From Atrina japonica (taxonomy: Eukaryota > Mollusca > Bivalvia > Pterioida > Pinnidae), in contig BROG01000150.1 in the NCBI GenBank assembly GCA_030159075.1, forward strand, positions 124,001 through 188,000: a DNA stretch of 64,000 nt. The letters are read 5' to 3'. The notes under the pieces were generated by a model that was not told the origin of the DNA, ran no database searches, and saw nothing but the letters and a program-made list of their open reading frames with translations. Positions within the stretch are counted from its first letter, which is position 1. Every line of letters starts with the position of its first letter. A program made the position numbers and the translations under genes. Positions 60,001-64,000 of the stretch are shown here, in pieces.

Positions 60001-61213
60001 TAACTTATAATAATATTGAGAATTGAAAATTCTAGTGATTCTACCATAATTTTGTGTCATCTTTCACTGTCATAGAGTACCTTCTAAATTACTTAGTGCT
60101 TAGTTACTCCCTGTGTTACGGATATATATGTTGATGTGTGTTCATACCTGTAGCCTGTCCCACCACATCTGTTTGATTGCATCTCGTCTTTCTGCCACAA
60201 GTTTGTACTGAATCACTTCCTCCAATTCTGACAACATCTGTACATTTACCATGGCCTGTAAAGTAAATCACATGACAACATCTGTACATTTACCATGGCC
60301 TGTACAGTAAATCACATGACAACATCTGTACATTTACCATGGCCTGTAAAGTAAATCACATGACAACATCTGTACATTTACCATGGCCTGTAAAGTAAAT
60401 CACATGACAACATCTGTACATTTACCACGGCCTGTACAGTAAATCACATGACAACATCTGTACATTTACCACGGCCTGTAAAGTAAATCACATGACAACA
60501 TCTGTACATTTACCATGGCCTGTAAAGTAAATAAATAACAATTGGGGAAAGAAAGAAATAACAGCACAAACAACCCATAAGAAGAGCATGGGTGAAAAGT
60601 TCACTTGAGCCTTCAATTCACGTGAGCTAAATATCAAACAAACAAAAAAGTACAAAATCAATAAAATGACAGAACTAATGAAAGAAGAGTAAAAAATGAC
60701 AATTTTTAAAGTTAAGTGTACATTTTCTAGGCTGGGGTCCAGGTATAGACTTTCTAGCCTCAAGAACATTACCTAACATTGAGATCAAGTGTACACTTTC
60801 TCACCTAAAACACACTTTATATATAAAGCATGGAGATGCACTGTAAACTTTCTAACATTGAAAAAGAATGTACACTTTTAAGCCTTGAGAGTAAGTACAC
60901 ACTTTTTAGCTTTTCAAGCCTGAAAGTGCACTCTTACATTCTTATGAGAGTGTATGTTTTCCCGTCTTAAGAACAAGAGAACACTTTTCAGACTCGAGAA
61001 CAAGGGAACACTTTTCAGACTCAAGAACAAGGGAACACTTTTCAGCCTCAAGAACAAGGGAACACTTTTCAGCCTCGAGAACAAGGGAACACTTTCCTGT
61101 GGTAAAAGTACCTTACTACAATATAAAATACTTACACCGTAGGCTCTGTTGTAACTCTCGCCTGCCATTGCTGTAAGCTCTGTGTCCAAAATATCTCGAG
61201 CTTTATCTATGCA
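37392..61213 (-). CDS. MTOR: mTOR serine/threonine kinase, C-terminal 955 residues (21 exons; 5' part outside window)
   Basis: Join, minus strand: 61213-61136, 60255-60148, 59354-59229, 57425-57294, 55503-55385, 54425-54308, 52979-52818, 52177-52080, 50580-50484, 49003-48905, 48661-48539, 47893-47711, 47273-47139, 46654-46480, 45183-45048, 44520-44373, 42866-42744, 40454-40372, 39041-38894, 38703-38568, 37732-37392. All phases match, and 2868 bases give 955 residues plus stop. The protein is the catalytic subunit of TORC1/TORC2, a growth- and nutrient-sensing protein kinase on lysosomal and other membranes. Layout: FAT helical repeats (1-410), FRB domain (about 425-525), PI3K-like kinase (about 535-840), regulatory linker (843-900), FATC (last ~33). 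Key residues seen: FRB Ser444, Trp510, Phe517 (rapamycin contacts in human); ATP-binding Lys596 in [13 protein letters not shown]; Asp747 and Asn752 in GDRHPSN; Asp766 of DFG; C-terminal CYIGWCPFW. It starts at roughly residue 1560-1570 of the human protein (estimate). Confidence 0.97.
38131..38320. mobile_element. TIR element, subfamily C, in mTOR intron
   Basis: Ends acagtgaaacttgtatataa and atgcaggttcaccgtaac; the interior has four 'ggtggtctttata' repeats. Confidence 0.7.
38568..38703 (-). CDS. MTOR: mTOR exon (kinase C-lobe end)
   Basis: Acceptor ACATATAG and donor GTATGTAT. Residues 798-842, starting [20 protein letters not shown] and continuing through [13 protein letters not shown], the conserved C-terminal helices of the kinase domain. 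It ends in phase 1. Confidence 0.97.
38894..39041 (-). CDS. MTOR: mTOR exon (catalytic and activation loops)
   Basis: Acceptor CATTTTAG and donor GTAAGATG. Residues 749-797: [20 protein letters not shown], then [20 protein letters not shown]. It contains Asn752 of the catalytic loop and Asp766 of the DFG motif. Splice phase 2 on entry. Confidence 0.97.
39938..40092 (-). mobile_element. TIR element, subfamily C, antisense
   Basis: agcgacaacctgtgtataaa ... ttatatacaagtttcagtgt is the reversed form of the element at 38131. Confidence 0.65.
40372..40454 (-). CDS. MTOR: mTOR exon (kinase hinge to catalytic loop)
   Basis: Acceptor CTATTTCAG and donor GTATTTC. Residues 721-747: [27 protein letters not shown]. 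The catalytic Asp747 is its last full codon; the Arg of GDRHPSN is split by the intron. Confidence 0.96.
40537..40672 (-). mobile_element. TIR-type element, subfamily C-like, antisense
   Basis: gtcacctctgtataaaggcc ... tttatagacaagtttgattg; a diverged relative of subfamily C. Confidence 0.5.
40700..40910. mobile_element. TIR element, subfamily B
   Basis: Ends acagtgggacctccctattc and taggcaaggttccactgaag; the interior has atctgattagcaaggttg and aaatatcaaatatttgtagt. Confidence 0.7.
41800..42095. mobile_element. TIR element, subfamily D, flanked by TA/CA microsatellites
   Basis: From about 41885 (aaaatatataggggccaccc) to 42057 (agcaggttttactgtata). Just upstream the TA-rich segment with gtaaaaacctgtattgata is itself duplicated (41798-41845 and 41846-41890). 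A (TA)n(CA)n tract follows at 42056-42096. Confidence 0.75.
42744..42866 (-). CDS. MTOR: mTOR exon (kinase N-lobe/hinge)
   Basis: Acceptor CACTTCAG and donor GTAAGATA. Residues 680-720: [20 protein letters not shown], then [21 protein letters not shown]. It matches the animal mTOR kinase insert region. Confidence 0.97.
43495..43830. repeat. CA-rich, purine/pyrimidine-skewed low-complexity region
   Basis: Dominated by 'cacacac', 'catacaccc', 'acccacccac'. The G content on the plus strand is very low. It is in an mTOR intron. Confidence 0.8.
43880..44350. repeat. Degenerate ~65-bp repeat beside an mTOR donor
   Basis: Five diverged units share 'cctacagaaacccactgggg' and 'acataatttacaaaaat'-like phrases. 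It ends about 25 bp from the exon at 44373. Confidence 0.5.
44373..44520 (-). CDS. MTOR: mTOR exon (kinase N-lobe)
   Basis: Acceptor CTTTTTTAG and donor GTAAGTGT. Residues 631-679: [40 protein letters not shown]. Highly conserved PI3K-like kinase N-lobe strands. Confidence 0.97.
45048..45183 (-). CDS. MTOR: mTOR exon (ATP-binding lysine)
   Basis: Acceptor TTTGTAG and donor GTAAAAGC. Residues 586-629, beginning [20 protein letters not shown]. Lys596 is the expected ATP-contacting lysine. Position 612 is Arg ([10 protein letters not shown]), where I recall Gly in human and yeast. Confidence 0.96.
45883..46062 (-). mobile_element. TIR element, subfamily D, antisense
   Basis: acataaaacctgctatagcg ... 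ctatatacaggtatcactgt; the reverse of 21292-21465. Confidence 0.75.
46090..46201. repeat. Long hairpin (40-bp arms, 32-base loop) in an mTOR intron
   Basis: Arm 46090-46129 (with gggtatgacaaaggaatctc) pairs with 46162-46201 (gagattcctttgtcatact). The inner 25 bp match at 24 positions and the outer 15 at 12. It could be a miRNA-type precursor or a small foldback element. The 141-codon frame over it has no recognisable domain. Confidence 0.8.
46480..46654 (-). CDS. MTOR: mTOR exon (FRB end to kinase start)
   Basis: Acceptor TTTTTTGACAG and donor GTATATTA. Residues 527-584: [58 protein letters not shown]. Ends in phase 1. Confidence 0.97.
47139..47273 (-). CDS. MTOR: mTOR exon (FRB second half)
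   Basis: Acceptor ACTTCTAG and donor GTAAATAT. Residues 482-526, including [20 protein letters not shown]. Trp510 and Phe517 correspond to human Trp2101 and Phe2108 of the rapamycin-FKBP12 pocket. Confidence 0.97.
47357..47450. mobile_element. Short foldback element (family S)
   Basis: aacttgtcaatccctgaaga ... aaatgtgtctttaggggtga then atgagttaa. Confidence 0.75.
47711..47893 (-). CDS. MTOR: mTOR exon (FRB first half)
   Basis: Acceptor AATTTAG and donor GTATTTAG. Residues 421-481: [40 protein letters not shown]. Ser444 corresponds to human Ser2035, the classic rapamycin-resistance position, and is conserved. Confidence 0.97.
47970..48205. mobile_element. TCGC-rich foldback element
   Basis: The left end ctggaaattttcgcccctgc and right end tagcgaaaatttccagaatt are inverted. 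Confidence 0.65.
48539..48661 (-). CDS. MTOR: mTOR exon (FAT C-terminal part)
   Basis: Acceptor TATTTTTAG and donor GTAAGTAT. Residues 380-420: [45 protein letters not shown]-like helices at the end of FAT. Confidence 0.97.
48905..49003 (-). CDS. MTOR: mTOR exon (FAT)
   Basis: Acceptor TTTGACTAG and donor GTAAGACC. Residues 347-379: [33 protein letters not shown]. The 52-bp array begins about 25 bases upstream of its acceptor. Confidence 0.97.
49030..49560. repeat. 52-bp tandem array (about 10 units)
   Basis: The unit is acaatgtatcacagtataag then aacttatctatcagtacaaa. Variant units of about 46 bp ('aaggaacatgat') alternate. It lies between an mTOR acceptor and the 3' end of an antisense SINE. 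Confidence 0.93.
49556..49768 (-). mobile_element. tRNA-Ser-like SINE, antisense
   Basis: The reversed B box cagcggggctcgaacatgag and A box gctctaaccacttggcgaca are intact. The body gtaaactggcaaactttctc matches the family. Arrays grow from both of its ends. Confidence 0.8.
49765..50080. repeat. 32-bp tandem array (about 10 units) at the SINE 5' end
   Basis: The unit is gactgtgcccctatgtctat then cagagtgccacg. It starts from 'gcgacagactgtgcctctat', i.e. the junction of the SINE 5' end and its flank. Open frames of 84-150 codons here are artefacts. Confidence 0.93.
50484..50580 (-). CDS. MTOR: mTOR exon (FAT)
   Basis: Acceptor TATTCCACAG and donor GTAGGTAT. Residues 315-346: [32 protein letters not shown]. 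Confidence 0.96.
50990..52080. repeat. 43-46-bp array derived from the adjacent mTOR exon/donor, interrupted by a SINE
   Basis: Units such as ctcaccttggagtgtcttca then acacggctcagctaagacag resemble the boundary at 52062-52112 (gacagaaatggactcaccta then agggtgtcctgaagactgtt). The 51650-51870 units are nearly identical and older units are diverged. Each unit preserves a reversed 5' splice-site-like word (ctcacct/ctcacctt). The SINE at 51087-51370 splits the array. Confidence 0.8.
51087..51370 (-). mobile_element. tRNA-derived SINE, antisense, inserted in the 45-bp array
   Basis: The reversed head is ctactgagccaggttggctc with B-box side actgcaactcacgatcaaga. The body contains ggttctttaacgtgccagca and ccgtctcatctgaaggacct. 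The flanks cccgagtgtc and cccgagagtgtc look like a target-site duplication or neighbouring array units. Confidence 0.75.
52080..52177 (-). CDS. MTOR: mTOR exon (FAT)
   Basis: Acceptor AACTTGCAG and donor GTGAGTCC. Residues 282-313: [41 protein letters not shown] is a conserved FAT motif. Its 3' end and donor seed the neighbouring array. Confidence 0.96.
52245..52300. mobile_element. Short foldback element (family S), half copy
   Basis: gtaaatcaatgacccaagtc then atttgtctttaggggtgaat; only the right half is clear. Confidence 0.55.
52370..52500 (-). mobile_element. tRNA-Ser-like SINE fragment, antisense
   Basis: gtaaactggcaaactctctc, caggttccagcacggctcaa and gtccaataacttgcccacag match the reversed family. 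Confidence 0.65.
52655..52748. mobile_element. Short foldback element (family S), reversed
   Basis: taacccatttacccctaaaa ... ccaattgtttttcaggggtt then gatgagtta. Confidence 0.75.
52818..52979 (-). CDS. MTOR: mTOR exon (FAT with low-complexity linker)
   Basis: Acceptor TATTCTACAG and donor GTGAGTAT. Residues 228-281: [20 protein letters not shown], then a Thr/Asn/Pro/Ser-rich stretch ([20 protein letters not shown]) that replaces the longer Thr/Ala-rich linker of human mTOR. Confidence 0.96.
53025..53410. mobile_element. GGGCATTAGC foldback family, full copy
   Basis: The left end catagggcattagctaacac and right end gctaaagcccctttaaaa are inverted. The interior words (cactggacctgaccttattt) match other copies. 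Confidence 0.7.
53671..53695. repeat. Poly(C) tract
   Basis: About 25 C in a row. Its length is likely unreliable. Confidence 0.95.
54308..54425 (-). CDS. MTOR: mTOR exon (FAT)
   Basis: Acceptor TTATTTACAG and donor GTAGGGTC. Residues 189-227: [39 protein letters not shown]. Classic FAT TPR-like repeat. Confidence 0.97.
54515..54700. repeat. Dispersed repeat 'gggacataactctctac'
   Basis: Shares gggacataactctct, tcatacggtaccgccacttc and aagttttaagaaaac with 41060-41165. Confidence 0.55.
54823..55008. mobile_element. TIR element, subfamily C
   Basis: Ends acagtgaaacttgtatataa and ctaaagcaggtattactgta; the interior has cagtctttatagggagatgg. Confidence 0.75.
55385..55503 (-). CDS. MTOR: mTOR exon (FAT)
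   Basis: Acceptor TTTTTTTCAG and donor GTAAGTCC. Residues 149-187: [39 protein letters not shown], with Arg188 split by the intron. Confidence 0.96.
55830..57275. repeat. About 38-bp tandem array with higher-order structure
   Basis: Units of type gctagtgactgtgtactgtg then tctgtctttgtaggctaa alternate with 'tctctatctacgtaggttaa' units. From 56580 on, larger composites including 'catactgtctttctatctat' recur. The array ends about 20 bp from an mTOR donor. Confidence 0.93.
57294..57425 (-). CDS. MTOR: mTOR exon (FAT)
   Basis: Acceptor TAATTTCAG and donor GTAAAGAT. Residues 105-148: [40 protein letters not shown]. Confidence 0.97.
57648..57850. mobile_element. TIR element, subfamily B
   Basis: Ends acacttgaatctcactataa and gggtgaggttccacttttta; the interior has gatcagattagccaggtggt. 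Confidence 0.65.
58709..59082. mobile_element. GGGCATTAGC foldback family, best copy
   Basis: The left end ctttaaaggggcattagctg pairs with the right end cagctaatgctcctttaaag almost perfectly. About 370 bp. Confidence 0.8.
59229..59354 (-). CDS. MTOR: mTOR exon (FAT)
   Basis: Acceptor TTGTGTGCAG and donor GTATGTAG. Residues 63-104: [40 protein letters not shown]. Confidence 0.97.
59485..59890. repeat. About 160-bp degenerate repeat (2.5 units)
   Basis: gaccttttagaaatgacctt, gaaatatgataaaattctga and atgttttcaga-like words recur at 59490, 59675 and 59825. Confidence 0.65.
60148..60255 (-). CDS. MTOR: mTOR exon (FAT), its acceptor tandemly repeated
   Basis: Acceptor TTTACTTTACAG and donor GTATGAAC. 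Residues 27-62: [36 protein letters not shown]. The acceptor and first 27 coding bases recur in the 44-bp array immediately upstream; only this copy continues into the full exon. Confidence 0.96.
60229..60535. repeat. 44-bp tandem array carrying the mTOR 3' splice site (7 units)
   Basis: Units start at 60229, 60273, 60317, 60361, 60405, 60449 and 60493, each reading tgacaacatctgtacattta then ccatggcctgtaaagtaaat. On the minus strand each carries TTTACAG|GCCATGG, so there are seven equivalent acceptors. Some copies have 'cctgtacagt' or 'ccacggcc' variants. Confidence 0.93.
60910..61092. repeat. 27-bp tandem array (5-6 units)
   Basis: The unit is actcaagaacaagggaacac then ttttcag. The period is a multiple of 3 and produces short open frames on both strands that are artefacts. 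Confidence 0.9.
61136..61213 (-). CDS. MTOR: mTOR exon, first one in the window (FAT)
   Basis: Acceptor CATTACAG and donor GTAAGTAT. Residues 1-26 of the visible part: [26 protein letters not shown]. Phase 0 at both ends. The preceding exon is not in the window. Confidence 0.97.
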
Positions 61214-61367
61214 CTGTAATGAAAATTTAACACAGTGATTAAAATTTCTGATTTTTTTTTACCATTTTAGTTTAGTGTAAAGCATTGTTATGACAATTTT
61301 TCCATTTCTGAGCCGTACATGTATATAGCATTTTTCTATTTGCATAATATAATTTGGGAAAATTCAC

Positions 61368-61798
61368 ACACAGTGGTATCTGTCTTGCAAAAGATGTTTT
61401 TTTTCTCAAAGGATCACTGTACCAAGTGGTTTTGAGAATGTGGTCTCCCGCAGCAGGTGGTCTTTTATGACAGTAGTCTCTCAAGACAGGTGGTCTTTTA
61501 TGACAGTGGTCTCTAAAAACAGGTGGTCTTTTAAGACAGTGGTCTCTCACCAAATGTGATCTTTTATGACAGTGGTCTCTCACCAAAGGTGGTCTTTTAT
61601 GATTGGTTTCTCACCAAAGGTGATCTTTTATGACAGTGGTCTCTCACCAAAGGTGATCTTTTACAACAGTGGTCTCTCACCAAAGGTGGTCTTTTATGAC
61701 AGTGGTTTCTCACCAAAGGAGATCTTTTATGACAGTGGTTTTTCACCACAGGTGGGCTTTTATGACAGTGGTTTCTCAAGACAGGTTCCACTATATCA
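61368..61798. mobile_element. Expanded TIR subfamily A element with ~37-bp array
   Basis: It begins acacagtggtatctgtcttg and ends aagacaggttccactatatc. The interior is about nine units of tatgacagtggtctctcacc then aaaggtggtcttt. It is a second case of an array inside this TIR family. Confidence 0.8.
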
Positions 61799-62033
61799 TG
61801 AAACACAATTTTGTAACAAACACACATATTTGTAAATACTGAAGTGATTTGGTTTTTTCTTTCAAAGTGTCATTTTATTGCTTCCTGAACTTTTAAAATC
61901 ATGGTTAATCTTGATTAATTTTTGCAACTGAAATTTTTAAAGTTACGACATTACATGTATCTGGCATAGTGATTTTAGTAAGGTTCATTCATGATATGGA
62001 ATAAAGAACAACAAAAGGAGCCTCACAAACATA

Positions 62034-62125
62034 AATAAATAAATGAATAATTAAATAAATAAATAAATAAATACATAAATAAATAAATAAATGAATGAAT
62101 AAATAAATAAATAAATAAATAATAA
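62034..62125. repeat. (AAAT)n microsatellite
   Basis: Runs of aaataaat with gaat and acat variants. Confidence 0.95.
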
Positions 62126-62269
62126 GTAAACAAGGCTAATTCGTAAAATTCATAGTCCCCTGCATTTCACAAAAATTTATAAATAGACAAAAAAAAAAAC
62201 ACAACCATCTATCTAAGAAGTAGGCCTATGTTTAAACTAAATATGGTAAGCCTGGGTGAAGAAATAACT

Positions 62270-63475
62270 TAGATATGGCACAAACAAATGAAACCAACAA
62301 AGGGGAATAACTTTAAAAATAAGGCTGGTAGGCGTGCAATTTTTAATGTGACATTTTATCTTTTCAAGATGTATACATACCTGCCAACATTTCCAAACTT
62401 TCAAGGGGGAGACAACACACAACAAAAATTTACAGCATTTAGCCATACTGTTTGGGAATAACTTTAGGGTGATAGGACTACCACTTTTATGTGACACCAA
62501 GTCTTCATCAGATGTATACTTGCACCAACTAGCTATGGCCAAGACAAAGAATATAAACAAAGGGGAGTAACTTTTAAACTTTGGTTGGCATGAGCACAAT
62601 TTTTGTGTGCAACACTCTGTCTCCCTTAGATGTATAATTGCACCAAACATGGGGAGCCTACATTAAACAAGGCATCGCAGACAATACAAATCCCCTCCAA
62701 CAGAATCATGATGATGAACGTGAATTATGAATTGAACAGACTGACACAAGTGGAATGCGATCTGTTTATTAACACTAAATTGATACTCAACTGGGTTTGT
62801 GGTCTTGATGTGTATGAAGTTTGATGAAATTATCACGCATGGTTTGAGAGTTATGCTCCAGACAAGGAAAATAATTATTTTACAAAAGGGAACAACTCTG
62901 AGAAAACGGGAGCAAGAATTATGGGTCTTTCACACTGCACCCCGCCTCGATGTTGCCTTGACATGTATAAAGTTTGATGAGATTATAATGCATGTTAAGC
63001 TAATTAATTTTTTTACAAAGGGGAATAACTCTGAAAATGGAAGCAAGAGTTACAGTTCTTGCACACTGCACTCCGCCTCAATGAGGTTTTGATGTGTATG
63101 AAGCTTGGTGAAATATCATGCATGGTTTGAGAGTTATGCTCCAGACAAGGAAAAAATCAATTTTGTTTACAAAGGAAAATAACTTTTAAAACGGAAGCAA
63201 GAGTTACAGTTCTTGCACACTGCACTCCACCTGAATGTGGCCTTGACTTGTATGAAGTTAGATGAAATTATCATGCATGGTTTGGGAGTTATGTTCCCGA
63301 AATTTTGTATGGGACACTTCCTCTAAGATGTATACTTGCACCCAATACAGGGAGCCTAGTTATAGAAATGGCGAAGGTATGGCTCAGACAAAGCGAAAGG
63401 ATGGACATGGACAGAAAGACGGACGGACAGAAGTATGGGAGACCTGAAGGAGGGACAGACATAAAGCAAAACAAT
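62270..63475. repeat. Degenerate repeat 'gatgtatacttgcaccaa ... gggagcctacattaaa'
   Basis: Several ~130-190 bp units share agcaagagttacagttcttg, cacactgcactcc, gtatgaagtttgatgaaatt and atgcatggtttgagagttat. It ends with a gacagaaagacggacggaca stretch like that at 20800. It is intronic or upstream mTOR sequence with no exon found. Confidence 0.75.
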
Positions 63476-64000
63476 AGCCCCCCCTCCACGTGAAATGGTG
63501 GGGACTGATAAATGAAAAAAAAATTAAATGAATAAATAATACTCTAAGGCACTCTATTGCTTTAATCTATTTCATTGGTCGGTTTCACAGCTATTTTTTA
63601 TTAATATGATACCAGATGCAGTTTTATTGACCGACTTTGTTGCATTTGTTGAACTTTACAGTTTACATGTTTAGATAATATATTAAAACATTTTTCAGTG
63701 TCTAGATATTGATTTATCTAATACACATATCTATATCATATCACTACTTCTGGCAAAATAGATCAATATTGAAATTTTTAAATTCAATTGATAAATCGGT
63801 AACTAAATTTTTAAGAACATTAATACACAGCGATTTGTGCATTGATAAAGTTAGGGGTCTTTACAGATCATTTTCAAATTTATTCATATTACCCTCTAGG
63901 AGCCTCCTTTATACATTTAAATGACAACTTTTGAATAACTCCACAATCTATCTATCTTGGCTTAACACTGGGTCAAATTACATGAACATCCTAAGTAGAA

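Noticed and set aside
62237..62650. 137-codon minus-strand frame
   Set aside because: Runs through a dispersed degenerate repeat; it does not match the mTOR segment expected upstream of the first visible exon.

Overview
This is a eukaryotic, AT-rich, intron-dominated window. Two minus-strand genes are recognisable, embedded in very dense tandem repeats, foldback (MITE-like) elements and tRNA-derived SINEs. The protein similarity, the many CATGTA words and a dispersed repeat ending in a GAGCC/GGCTC hairpin (which I associate with bivalve genomes) suggest a lophotrochozoan, probably a marine bivalve. The species is an inference; no database search was possible. Most long open frames in the window are by-products of tandem repeats.

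Right part (37.4-61.2 kb, minus strand): the 3' half of the gene for mTOR (target of rapamycin kinase). I could join 21 coding exons with matching splice sites and phases into 955 uninterrupted residues. They cover the second half of the FAT domain, the FRB (rapamycin-binding) domain, the complete PI3K-like kinase domain, the regulatory linker and the FATC tail, ending at a stop at 37392. The upstream mTOR exons lie beyond the right edge. The introns hold most of the repeat arrays.

Left part (0.85-16.7 kb, minus strand, perhaps starting near 25.4 kb): a type I membrane receptor-like gene. It has a clear signal peptide, TNFR-like cysteine-rich exons, one Kazal (follistatin-like) domain split over two exons, a transmembrane exon and two cytoplasmic exons. 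Its 3' end is outside the window, and one short exon between the Kazal and transmembrane exons may be missing. I do not know a family with this exact order.

Middle (16.7-37.3 kb): no protein-coding gene that I can support. It is filled with SINE copies, foldback elements, microsatellites and arrays with 21-, 31-, 39-, about 46- and 42-bp units.

The most striking pattern is where the tandem arrays come from. Three contain copies of real exon-intron junctions of the adjacent gene: a 22-bp array next to a receptor 5' splice site, a 45-bp array next to an mTOR 5' splice site, and a 44-bp array carrying an mTOR 3' splice site. Others appear to grow out of the inside of a terminal-inverted-repeat element or from the ends of a SINE.
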